A stretch of 22,118 nt of DNA from the IMG/VR virus record IMGVR_UViG_3300017697_000112, positions 1 through 22,118 of that record. One strand, given 5' to 3'. Each line of letters opens with the position of its first letter. Position 1 is the stretch's first letter. Source of the stretch: a virus. The notes under the pieces were generated by a model. It saw only the letters and a list, made by a program, of their open reading frames with translations. It ran no database searches and had not been told where the DNA came from. Shown one piece after another: positions 6,893 to 12,756 of the stretch. The translations under genes were made by a program, and so were the position numbers.

Positions 6893-7491
6893 TTATTTAA
6901 TTCCTCTTGTAAGTTACCATTTCTAAATGTTGTTAGTGCACTCTCTGGAGTACAATTTACTACTAGCTCTTTTATAGAAGGCTGTATACTGTTATAAGCC
7001 AACTTAAATTTATTATAATCACTACTTCTATCAACTCCAGGAGGATGATTACCAAAATAATGTTTTTTAGAGTCTACCAATCTCATATTATATCCCACTA
7101 ATATAAATTTGCTACATCCCATTAGAAATGCAAGATTAAGCTGCTGATACCCTGAATTGCTGCCGAAATGAATTAAATTTGAGTCTAAACTTAAACCTTT
7201 CGCTGTTTGTCCTGCTATATAATTTACTTTGAACTCTTCTGCTGATCTCTTACATTGAGTCCACGAGTTAGGATACTTGTCTACTACTTTAGTCCCGTGA
7301 AAATTCCACCAAGTTGTATCACATGCGTAATGTTCGTCTAGATAATCCACTACTGCGTAAGTGTCATTACACCCGAAGACAGCAAACTTATCCTTATACG
7401 GCCTTATTGTATCTATAACTTCTTCAGTAAGAGAAGGGCCTGTAGCCATAAGAATGGCGGGTTTGTTACGATACTTTAAAGGTATTTTCAT
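6889..7491 (-). CDS. DUF115-like, sialyltransferase-fold protein
   Basis: This 200-residue protein has an N-terminal AILMATGPSLTEEV (about 12-25), FAVFGCNDTYAVVDYLDEHYACD (split, about 36-58), a central FGSNSGYQQLNLAFLMGC (about 109-126) and FILVGYNMRL...HYFGNHPPG (about 129-153). These blocks match DUF115/MptE-like and GT42-like proteins that sit in glycan loci of phages and bacteria, where they are thought to transfer or anchor sugars. The ATG begins a few bases after the U-run of a strong intrinsic terminator and has no visible Shine-Dalgarno sequence or promoter, which is unusual for a first gene. Confidence 0.65.
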   Translation of the reverse strand: MKIPLKYRNKPAILMATGPSLTEEVIDTIRPYKDKFAVFGCNDTYAVVDYLDEHYACDTTWWNFHGTKVVDKYPNSWTQCKRSAEEFKVNYIAGQTAKGLSLDSNLIHFGSNSGYQQLNLAFLMGCSKFILVGYNMRLVDSKKHYFGNHPPGVDRSSDYNKFKLAYNSIQPSIKELVVNCTPESALTTFRNGNLQEELNK

Positions 7492-7494
7492 AGA

Positions 7495-7523
7495 TAAAAA
7501 AGCCGGACATTTCTGCCCGGCTT
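7495..7523 (-). terminator. Intrinsic terminator, leftward
   Basis: In minus-strand RNA a 10-bp stem (AAGCCGGGCA with UGUCCGGCUU, one G-U pair) closes a GAAA tetraloop and is followed by a run of U. This is a textbook rho-independent terminator for the sHSP plus small-protein transcript. The opposite direction lacks a U-tract. Confidence 0.92.
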
Positions 7524-7530
7524 ACCGTTT

Positions 7531-7641
7531 CTAAGCGGAAGCGTAGCTTACAGCCATATATGCTAGTGGTGCTGTTACGCACACTACAATTTGAAATACA
7601 GCCTCAAGTACACCCCACTTTTCTTTTACGAAGTTCTTCAT
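7531..7641 (-). CDS. Tiny membrane protein (36 aa)
   Basis: The start is ATG, 12 bases after the sHSP stop, with GGAGATTCA just upstream as ribosome site. The product is 36 residues: a basic N-terminus (MKNFVKEKW) and one hydrophobic helix at about 11-33 (VLEAVFQIVVCVTAPLAYMA). It ends 8 bases before the terminator hairpin, so it shares the sHSP transcript. I do not recognise a family. Confidence 0.68.
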   Translation of the reverse strand: MKNFVKEKWGVLEAVFQIVVCVTAPLAYMAVSYASA

Positions 7642-7653
7642 TGAATCTCCAAG

Positions 7654-8043
7654 TTACCCAATAGGTATTGATGTGGGCTTACTAGAGGGCGAATACGATA
7701 GGTCTATCGTTAACATTCCGTTTTCCATGGAAGCAGAAGAGACCTCTAAGGTATTGTCAAGCTTTAGATGCTTCTCGAAACTTTTTCCTGATATACCTTT
7801 GTGCACCCAGCCTCTACCTTCGTTATTCTCTTTTTTCTCACCTTTAATGGTAAGAACATTTTTGTGAACGTTCACTGAAATTTGGTTTTTGTTCCATCCT
7901 GGAACGGCTACTTCAACTACGTAGCCATGTTCTACTTTTTCAATGTTATAACGAGGGTACTCTGGTGCCTGTTGAGTATATAACGGGCTGTTAATTAAAT
8001 TGTCGAAACCGACAAAGAATTTTTCTAGATTTACTGCATTCAT
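7654..8043 (-). CDS. hsp20: Small heat-shock protein (Hsp20/IbpA type)
   Basis: This 129-residue protein has a short N-terminal arm, an alpha-crystallin domain from about 30 to 118 and a C-terminal IxI anchor (SIPIG). Domain landmarks are YNIEKVEHGYVVEVAVPGW (about 32-50), LTIKGEKK (about 64-71), GISGKSFEKHLKL (about 83-95) and the A-x-x-x-NGxLxIxL signature as SMENGMLTIDL (about 105-115). It should be an ATP-independent holdase, plausibly helping virion protein folding or stress survival of infected cells. The start has AAAAGGAG 6 bases upstream. The promoter at 8156-8184 leaves a 5' UTR of about 100 bases, long for this genome. Confidence 0.93.
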   Translation of the reverse strand: MNAVNLEKFFVGFDNLINSPLYTQQAPEYPRYNIEKVEHGYVVEVAVPGWNKNQISVNVHKNVLTIKGEKKENNEGRGWVHKGISGKSFEKHLKLDNTLEVSSASMENGMLTIDLSYSPSSKPTSIPIG

Positions 8044-8155
8044 AAGTTTTCTCCTTTTAAGAAAGATGAACTTGCCCCTTTCGGAAGCGTAACAATCGTT
8101 TTAATTTACGGATTTTGAAAAAGACACAGTTAGACTGGTATCAATTTCAGGGTAT

Positions 8156-8184
8156 ATTATATCACCTACACCAAATTGTGTCAA
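8156..8184 (-). promoter_or_regulatory. Promoter for the sHSP operon
   Basis: On the minus strand TTGACA (8184-8179), a 17-bp spacer and TATAAT (8161-8156), preceded by AAAAAAGTTTC. It forms the left half of a divergent promoter pair and has the housekeeping, not heat-shock, sigma pattern. Confidence 0.9.
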
Positions 8185-8220
8185 GAAACTTTTTTGCTCA
8201 AGTGACAGGAAAAAAAGTTC

Positions 8221-8249
8221 TTGACATAAAAGCCTTAACATCGTATAAT
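8221..8249 (+). promoter_or_regulatory. Promoter for the thyX operon
   Basis: TTGACA (8221-8226), a 17-bp spacer and TATAAT (8244-8249), preceded by AAAAAAAGTTC. Together with the sHSP promoter it fills the 230-base intergenic region where gene direction switches. Its -35 lies about 37 bases from the opposing -35. Confidence 0.92.
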
Positions 8250-8273
8250 ATACACTTAATCAGAGGAGATTGT

Positions 8274-8903
8274 ATGAAAGTAAACCTAGTTTGGATTACC
8301 CCCGAAGCCATGAAAGTCATCGCCTATTGTGCGAGAGTTAGTAATCCTGCAAATCAAGACAATGAGAGAACAGCCCCGAAGTTGTTGAAGTACCTTAAAA
8401 AAGAAGCACACTTCAGCCCATTCGAAATGGCAAGTGCTTGCATTGAAATCGAGACTACGAGAGACATTGCTCGCCAGATTCTGCGGCATCGCTCTTTTAG
8501 TTTTCAGGAATTTAGTCAACGCTATGCAGACCCTACTCAAGCATTAGATTTCTCTACGAGAGAGGCTAGGCTGCAAGACCCACGTAACCGACAGAATAGT
8601 ATTCCTGCGGATAATGATGGGCTAGAAATTGCTTGGCACGCTAAACAGAGAGAAGTAATCGATGTCTCTACTGAAGCCTATAAATGGGCTATAAGTATGG
8701 GTATTGCAAAAGAACAGGCGAGGGCAGTATTGCCCGAGGGTAACACTCATTCTCGATTATATATGACTGGCACACTTCGTTCGTGGATGCACTTCTGCGA
8801 CCTACGAGGGGGGAACGGCACTCAGAAAGAGTGTTCAGAAATTGCAGTAGCCTGCAAAGAGATTCTCTGCCAAAACGGTGGAGACGTCTGGGGAGACTCA
8901 TGA
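8274..8903 (+). CDS. thyX: Flavin-dependent thymidylate synthase
   Basis: ThyX makes dTMP from dUMP using FAD, NADPH and methylene-tetrahydrofolate, supporting phage DNA synthesis. The signature RHRxxSxxxxSxRY appears as RHRSFSFQEFSQRY (71-84). Further family blocks are HFSPFEMASACIEIE (46-60) and, near the C-terminus, the substrate-binding ARAVLPEGNTHSRLYMTGTLR (split) and WMHFCDLR. At 209 residues it is normal for a compact ThyX. I chose ATG 8274 because AGAGGAGA lies 7 bases upstream and the promoter -10 ends at 8249; the in-frame extension to 8115 runs through both promoters. It ends in an ATGA overlap with the next small gene. Confidence 0.96.
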   Translation: MKVNLVWITPEAMKVIAYCARVSNPANQDNERTAPKLLKYLKKEAHFSPFEMASACIEIETTRDIARQILRHRSFSFQEFSQRYADPTQALDFSTREARLQDPRNRQNSIPADNDGLEIAWHAKQREVIDVSTEAYKWAISMGIAKEQARAVLPEGNTHSRLYMTGTLRSWMHFCDLRGGNGTQKECSEIAVACKEILCQNGGDVWGDS

Positions 8904-9025
8904 AACGTATTAGAAATATAATTTTAACTGTAGCAATTCTAGCTGGATTGTTATATACTAACTGGCAAAGCAGTATGATGCTTGTCAAACACCCTGAAAT
9001 GTATCAAGGAAATCCTTACTTATGA
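8900..9025 (+). CDS. Small N-anchored membrane protein (41 aa)
   Basis: The ATG overlaps the thyX stop (ATGA). The 41-residue product has a basic start (MKRIRN), one hydrophobic helix at about 7-20 (IILTVAILAGLLYT) and a polar tail, so it is an N-terminally anchored or secreted peptide. It overlaps the MazG-like gene by 4 bases. Function unknown. Confidence 0.65.
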   Translation: MKRIRNIILTVAILAGLLYTNWQSSMMLVKHPEMYQGNPYL

Positions 9026-9360
9026 ATGATGTTTGGAATGGAGAGTCAAGAGGAAACAGTGATGTTATGCAAGAGCGCATACGAATCTGGCACAGAGACC
9101 GCAATTTGATTGATGGCAGTACTGATAAAGACCAGTTCTGCAAGCTGATTCAAGAGTGCGGAGAACTGTCAGACAATATGTGCAAAGGCAGAGACATGAA
9201 AGATGACATTGGCGATATTATGGTTGTGCTTATTAATATTATGGAACGTAATGGATACTCTATGATGGATTGTCTAGAGACTGCCTGGATTGATATTAAA
9301 GATCGCAAAGGAAAGATGGTTGATGGCATATTTATAAAAGAAGGTGACAACAATGTATGA
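9022..9360 (+). CDS. Divergent MazG-like protein
   Basis: This 112-residue protein resembles the phage MazG-like pyrophosphohydrolase group. Core motifs are FCKLIQECGELSDNM (about 39-53) and KDDIGDIMVVLINIM (about 60-74), with the family-typical C-terminal IDIKDRKGKMVDGIFIKE (about 90-107). Compared with the canonical EExxE and ExxD metal ligands, the first Glu is Gln (QECGE, 44-48) and the second motif is DIGD (62-65). Metal binding may be retained but altered. Translation is coupled to the upstream gene (ATGA) and the downstream 47-residue gene (8-base overlap). Confidence 0.75.
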   Translation: MNDVWNGESRGNSDVMQERIRIWHRDRNLIDGSTDKDQFCKLIQECGELSDNMCKGRDMKDDIGDIMVVLINIMERNGYSMMDCLETAWIDIKDRKGKMVDGIFIKEGDNNV

Positions 9361-9496
9361 TAGAAGAAAAAAAGCTCGTCTTGAGTTCGCAGACCAAAAT
9401 AACGGAATGACTATGATGAATACCATAGTCCCGGGAGTTATTCTTATGATAGTTTTTTGTGCTATAATGGGGTTGACTCTTAGCACATTGCTGTGA
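9353..9496 (+). CDS. Small membrane protein (47 aa)
   Basis: The start is ATG, inside the last codons of the MazG-like gene with AAGGTGAC upstream. The 47-residue product has a basic N-terminus (MYDRRKKAR) and one hydrophobic helix at about 21-45 (MMNTIVPGVILMIVFCAIMG onward). It ends in a GTGA overlap with the following gene. No family recognised. Confidence 0.68.
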   Translation: MYDRRKKARLEFADQNNGMTMMNTIVPGVILMIVFCAIMGLTLSTLL

Positions 9497-9723
9497 AGCT
9501 TGTTGAGGCATTGAGAAACGGCAATGTCAATATCACTTATGAAAGTTTAAATAGCGGAAAAGAGATTACAAAAACATATACTTTGAAAACTATATTTAAA
9601 GTAAATGTTAGTCTCAAATCAGATAAACTTATTGCTTACGATGTAGAAGCAAAGGAATGGGAAGACATAGAAAGGTCCAGCATTAAAAAATGGAGTATAA
9701 ATGAACAGAGAAGAAGTATTTAA
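9493..9723 (+). CDS. Small beta-rich hypothetical protein
   Basis: This 76-residue protein starts at GTG in a GTGA overlap. It has LRNGNVNITYESLNSGKEIT (about 7-26) and a C-terminal YDVEAKEWEDIERSSIKKW (about 49-67), a layout like small phage proteins that repeat a 'V-x-V-x-F/Y ... V-x-D-x-E-x-x-x-W' beta pattern (for example DUF2693-type), but I cannot confirm the family. Its end overlaps the lysozyme start by 23 bases. Confidence 0.65.
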   Translation: MKLVEALRNGNVNITYESLNSGKEITKTYTLKTIFKVNVSLKSDKLIAYDVEAKEWEDIERSSIKKWSINEQRRSI

Positions 9724-10147
9724 CCAGCTAAAGGAGGACGAAGGTGTCAAGTATGAAATCTATAATGACCATCTTGGCCTGGCTACTTTTGGTGTTGGTC
9801 ATCTTGTTATTGAGAGCGATTCGGAATTTGGTTCGCCCTTGGGTACGTCGGTATCAGAAGAGCGAGTTTGGGAAGCGTTTGAAAAGGATTTGGATACGTC
9901 TATTGATGAGTGCGAAGTTCTTTTTGGCCCCAAATGGCATGACTTTCCTGGAGAAGTTCAAGAAATTGTGGTAAACATGATGTTCAATATGGGGCGTCCT
10001 CGTTTGTCAAAGTTTAAGAACTTCTGTGCTGCACTAGAGGAAGGCGATTGGCCGAAGGCTGCTGTCGAAGGACGAGACTCGCGCTGGCATAAGCAAGTGA
10101 CGAATCGTGCGGAACGCCTCATGGTACGACTAGAAAATGTATCTTAA
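9701..10147 (+). CDS. T4-type lysozyme (GH24 endolysin)
   Basis: This endolysin cleaves the glycan backbone of peptidoglycan. The catalytic triad E14, D23, T29 has exactly the spacing of T4 lysozyme (E11, D20, T26), within KEDEGVKYEIYNDHLGLATF, followed by GVGHL. The C-terminal lobe has the conserved NMMFNMG (about 91-97) and W/R motif DSRWHKQVTNRAERLM. At 148 residues it is slightly shorter than T4 gpe (164). It has no signal sequence, so it needs a holin, and none is obvious, though several tiny membrane proteins nearby are candidates. GGAG sits upstream of the ATG. The next two genes are spanins, making a complete wall and outer-membrane lysis set. Confidence 0.93.
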   Translation: MNREEVFNQLKEDEGVKYEIYNDHLGLATFGVGHLVIESDSEFGSPLGTSVSEERVWEAFEKDLDTSIDECEVLFGPKWHDFPGEVQEIVVNMMFNMGRPRLSKFKNFCAALEEGDWPKAAVEGRDSRWHKQVTNRAERLMVRLENVS

Positions 10148-10556
10148 ACTCATACTTGTTCTAGGTGTAGTCGGAGCTGCTGGCGGTGCATACGCGTATC
10201 ACCAAGTTACTGTTGCGAAGTTAGAGAATGCGGTTATTCAGTTAGAGGCTAATAACCGTACTCTTAAAGAGAACAACAATGTATTACAGGTAGCGGCCGA
10301 AAACAATGCGACGAAGGTCGCGGAACTAGAGGCTAGAAGAGAGGAACAGCAGGCTCAGGTAACTGAACTTACTGCTGTAACAGCCTCTTTACAAGCGGAG
10401 AAGTCTAGGTTTATGAAAGTATTTAAAGACCACAATCTTACTCGCCTCGCAAGAGCAAAGCCCGGCTTAATTGAAAAAAGAGTAAATAAAGCCACCGCAA
10501 GTATCTTTAGAACAATAGAGGAAGAGTCAAAGGAGGTTGAAAATGCGGACGATTAG
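10137..10556 (+). CDS. i-spanin (Rz-like)
   Basis: This 139-residue protein has an N-terminal inner-membrane anchor (about 3-20, LKLILVLGVVGAAGGAYAY) and a long periplasmic coiled coil (about 25-95) rich in Glu, Gln, Asn and Ala heptads (LENAVIQLEANNRTLKEN, VAELEARREEQQAQV). A C-terminal region KPGLIEKRVNKAT follows. This is the topology of inner-membrane spanins, which bridge to the o-spanin and fuse the membranes at lysis. Position directly after the endolysin (11-base overlap) and before a lipoprotein supports the call. Confidence 0.82.
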   Translation: MYLKLILVLGVVGAAGGAYAYHQVTVAKLENAVIQLEANNRTLKENNNVLQVAAENNATKVAELEARREEQQAQVTELTAVTASLQAEKSRFMKVFKDHNLTRLARAKPGLIEKRVNKATASIFRTIEEESKEVENADD

Positions 10557-10992
10557 TATAGCATCATTACTACTTGTTAGTGGATGTTCTTGGTTTGGCG
10601 GTAAAGACATGCCAGCACCATACGTAATGCCGGAGCCTGTTGTAATTACTAAAATAGAGACAGTTCCTATTCGTATTTATCAGCCCCCTCTACCTCGTGA
10701 AATAGACATGCTCGATGTTAACTTCTGGATAATCACTGAAGAAAACTATCAGGAGAAACGAGCAGAGATTGAAAAGATGCTTGATGGACAGTTTGTAGTA
10801 TTTGCTCTGACGCCAGACGGGTACGAGAAGATGTCCGAAAATTTACAAGAGTTACGCAGATACTTTAAAGAAACAAAAGAAATTATTCTATACTATAAAA
10901 AGGCCACTACTTATGAGACTGAAACAGAAGATCAATCACAGAATGGACAAGCTCCAGGAGATGATGGAAAGCAATCAACACCTGGAGAATGA
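10543..10992 (+). CDS. Lipoprotein, candidate o-spanin
   Basis: I start at ATG 10543 because AGGAGG (10531-10536) is 6 bases upstream; an upstream TTG is less likely. The N-terminus MRTISIASLLLVSGC is a type II signal peptide with lipobox LVSGC, so Cys15 should be lipidated. The mature protein (about 135 residues) begins Pro-rich (MPAPYVMPEPV, YQPPLPRE), contains a conserved-looking alpha/beta part and NLQELRRYFKETKEIILYYKK, and ends in a Gln/Gly/Asp-rich tail. It is larger than classical Rz1 but its place beside the i-spanin (14-base overlap) supports an outer-membrane spanin role. Confidence 0.75.
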   Translation: MRTISIASLLLVSGCSWFGGKDMPAPYVMPEPVVITKIETVPIRIYQPPLPREIDMLDVNFWIITEENYQEKRAEIEKMLDGQFVVFALTPDGYEKMSENLQELRRYFKETKEIILYYKKATTYETETEDQSQNGQAPGDDGKQSTPGE

Positions 10993-11116
10993 AGAAGCGG
11001 CCTATGATCTTACCCTAGAAGTAAGTAAGTTTTGGTCTGTATTAGATGAAGCTGATAAAGATTACATACAAATGTGTCAAATGGCTATTGAAGAACAAAA
11101 GGAGTGGAATGTATGA
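10913..11116 (+). CDS. Small helical hypothetical protein
   Basis: This 67-residue protein begins inside the o-spanin gene, overlapping it by 80 bases in another frame. AAGG is about 10 bases before this ATG. A second in-frame ATG at 10943 (MDKLQEMM) would reduce the overlap to 50 bases. The body has NEEAAYDLTLEVSKFWSVL (about 26-44) and DKDYIQMCQMAIEE (about 48-61), a helix-loop-helix arrangement I associate with small marine-phage proteins without known function. It ends in an ATGA overlap with the DUF3310 gene. Confidence 0.65.
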   Translation: MRLKQKINHRMDKLQEMMESNQHLENEEAAYDLTLEVSKFWSVLDEADKDYIQMCQMAIEEQKEWNV

Positions 11117-11385
11117 GTGCGTGGGAGAAACAAGTTGGTGGAGACCACTACAAGAAATATAAGATTCAACCCATGGATTATAGTATGCAGAACGGGTTGG
11201 ATCCTTTACAGCATACAATTGTTAAGTATGTTACTCGGTTTCGAGACAAGAATCAACCAGTAGAAGACTTGAGAAAAGCTCGTCATTGTATTGATATGCT
11301 ACTTGATATTGAAATGAATTTAATTAAGGAAGACGAGGAATATTATCACAACGCTTTAACAGCGGCGAGTGAAAATAACTCTTGA
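11113..11385 (+). CDS. DUF3310 protein (T7 gp1.7-like family)
   Basis: The ATG at 11113 is preceded by AGGAG (8-base spacer). The N-terminal signature VGGDHYKKYKIQPMDY (about 8-23) and the helices IVKYVTRFRDKNQPVEDLRKA (split, about 36-56) are diagnostic of DUF3310. The T7 member gp1.7 is a nucleotide kinase-like protein affecting dideoxythymidine sensitivity, so a nucleotide role is possible but unproven here. It is 90 residues long. Its last codons (...NNS stop) contain the -35 box of the next promoter. Confidence 0.85.
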   Translation: MSAWEKQVGGDHYKKYKIQPMDYSMQNGLDPLQHTIVKYVTRFRDKNQPVEDLRKARHCIDMLLDIEMNLIKEDEEYYHNALTAASENNS

Positions 11386-11410
11386 CAAACATTCCTTCAA
11401 CTCTTATAAT
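11382..11410 (+). promoter_or_regulatory. Promoter overlapping the DUF3310 stop
   Basis: TTGACA (11382-11387), a 17-bp spacer and TATAAT (11405-11410). The TGA stop codon of the upstream gene is inside the -35 hexamer. It drives the three small genes 11435-12154. Confidence 0.9.
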
Positions 11411-11434
11411 ATTGTTTTTATTAAGGAGAATAGT

Positions 11435-11638
11435 ATGTCTGTAAAATGGAAAAGAGATGAGAAAGTATTTAACAAAGTTACTAAAACTAAGAGCAAGAGA
11501 GTATTTCCTATTGCCGGAGTAAAAACTTCCGAATTAGTAGAGCTTTGTACTAAGGACGACTCAGACTTACGTTCTGGGGAAAGAAAATTGCGAGTAAAAG
11601 CACGCAAAGAATTAACAGTACGAGGAGTAGCGCTATGA
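11435..11638 (+). CDS. Small basic hypothetical protein
   Basis: The start is ATG 11435, with AAGGAG 7 bases upstream and the promoter -10 about 25 bases upstream; an in-frame GTG further up lies before the promoter and is rejected. The 67-residue product is basic, with Lys/Arg clusters (WKRDEK, TKSKRVFPIAG, RKLRVKARKELTVRG). The pattern could bind nucleic acid or ribosomes, but no family is recognised. It overlaps the next gene as ATGA. Confidence 0.72.
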   Translation: MSVKWKRDEKVFNKVTKTKSKRVFPIAGVKTSELVELCTKDDSDLRSGERKLRVKARKELTVRGVAL

Positions 11639-11931
11639 GAAATTTTAATTTTAGTATGAGAGATCGAGACCATAACGATGAGTCTATCTCTTTTGACTTT
11701 GATAGTAAGAATGACGCTGATGTACGACATAAACTGCGTAAGTTTTTCAAGGCTTGTGAGATGTCTGTAAATGATGATTTTACTGATGAGTTGTTTGAAC
11801 GGCGAACAATGGTCGCTATGAAACTAGAACAGGTTTGCAATGAGGGTACTGACCCTTCCGCAGAAGAAGAGCTTTATGACTTACAAGAAGCTTTTGATAT
11901 GGTAATTGCGCATGTCGAATCCGAACTATAG
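11635..11931 (+). CDS. Acidic helical hypothetical protein
   Basis: This 98-residue acidic protein has an N-terminal beta-like segment (FNFSMRDRDH, ISFDFDSK) and a helical body with DVRHKLRKFFKACEM (about 29-43) and EELYDLQEAFDMVIAHVE (about 78-95). It is translationally coupled to the preceding basic protein by ATGA, and the opposite charge suggests they might pair, which is only a guess. It overlaps the next gene by 20 bases. Confidence 0.7.
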   Translation: MRNFNFSMRDRDHNDESISFDFDSKNDADVRHKLRKFFKACEMSVNDDFTDELFERRTMVAMKLEQVCNEGTDPSAEEELYDLQEAFDMVIAHVESEL

Positions 11932-12154
11932 ACTGCTTCAGCAGGCGTTGACCGAACTGAATGCAGACGGTAACGAAGAACGTGGGCGTGAAGGAGAGGA
12001 ACTCAAGATAACGTCTGACGGGTATGTGAATACAGCCCCGTCGGGCGAACTCCCGAAGTGGAAAAAGGTAGTTGCTCCAGGACATCACGCAGGAGTTACA
12101 GAAGAACAGTGGATTGAAGTGTTAAAAGCACTACACCAGGAAAATAATTCTTGA
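11912..12154 (+). CDS. Small hypothetical protein (80 aa)
   Basis: I prefer ATG 11912 over a TTG six bases upstream. The product has an N-terminal helix (YRLLQQALTELNADG), a charged NEERGREGEELKI stretch, and a C-terminal segment LPKWKKVVAPGHHAG with TEEQWIEVLKAL. It ends ...ENNS, with its stop codon inside the next promoter's -35 box. Function unknown. Confidence 0.65.
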   Translation: MSNPNYRLLQQALTELNADGNEERGREGEELKITSDGYVNTAPSGELPKWKKVVAPGHHAGVTEEQWIEVLKALHQENNS

Positions 12155-12179
12155 CAAGAATCCTCTTTGCCAGTATAAT
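12151..12179 (+). promoter_or_regulatory. Promoter overlapping a stop codon
   Basis: TTGACA (12151-12156), a 17-bp spacer and TATAAT (12174-12179), preceded by AAAATAATTC. The TGA of the upstream gene lies in the -35 hexamer. It drives the transcript 12203-13557 that includes iscU. Confidence 0.9.
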
Positions 12180-12202
12180 TATATTTCAAAAGAGGGGAAA
12201 CT

Positions 12203-12481
12203 ATGATAATTTCAGGAAGTATTGATTATTCTTACTCAGGTAGGAAGCGTAGTGTGAAAAGGACTCGGAAGACCGAACCAGTGTTTCGCCCCGCTTCCAA
12301 GCCTTTGTTAGTAGGTCGGGAGGATAAATATTATCCTTCTGCTCCTATGACGAAGTATAAGCCACCAGCGGATGTTTCGTACAAGCGAGAAGAAAGCAAA
12401 AACCATACCGTAGCGATTGCCTATAATAAGGGTGGTTACATGGTAATCGGTAAAGATAACATTAAGGACATTGGACGGTGA
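12203..12481 (+). CDS. Marine-phage small basic protein (YSYSG type)
   Basis: This 92-residue protein begins after AGAGGGGAAACT and starts MIISGSIDYSYSGRKR, then RTRKTEPVFRPASKP, YYPSAPMTKY and a C-terminal HTVAIAYNKGGYMVIGK. The D-Y-S-Y-S/T-G-K/R-R-(basic)-F-x-P layout is one I remember from many marine phages, without a function. It is the first gene after the promoter and overlaps the next as GTGA. Confidence 0.72.
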   Translation: MIISGSIDYSYSGRKRSVKRTRKTEPVFRPASKPLLVGREDKYYPSAPMTKYKPPADVSYKREESKNHTVAIAYNKGGYMVIGKDNIKDIGR

Positions 12482-12756
12482 TCTACACAGATCTTTTTAA
12501 AGTTCAGGAGAGACATTTAGAGTCTAAACTTGAACTTATTTCACAGGAGTTTATTGAGTTTAACTACGATAAGAAGTTAAGTCGCCTAACACTTGAGGAA
12601 GTAAAAGAGTTGGATGAATTTGCTTTTCGTAATGTTAAGTCTGTAATGTGTTTTGGAATAAGAAAATGTATCAGAATGTGGGAAGAACTTAATGGAACCA
12701 CAGTAGAGGGGGGAGAATACTTGAAAGAGTTAGCCCTTCGAGAAGGAGAGGACTAA
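12478..12756 (+). CDS. Hypothetical helical protein
   Basis: This 92-residue protein starts at GTG in a GTGA overlap. It is predicted helical (VQERHLESKLELISQEF, LTLEEVKELDEFAF, KCIRMWEELNG) and has two Cys (VMCFGIRKC). It directly precedes iscU with no gap. No family recognised. Confidence 0.68.
   Translation: MIYTDLFKVQERHLESKLELISQEFIEFNYDKKLSRLTLEEVKELDEFAFRNVKSVMCFGIRKCIRMWEELNGTTVEGGEYLKELALREGED

Noticed and set aside
8115-8273. N-terminal extension of ThyX
   Set aside because: It reads through two consensus promoters and lacks ThyX homology; the ATG at 8274 has a good ribosome site.
11404-11840. Minus-strand ORFs over the small-gene block
   Set aside because: They oppose plus-strand genes that have promoters, ribosome sites and coupled junctions, and have none themselves.
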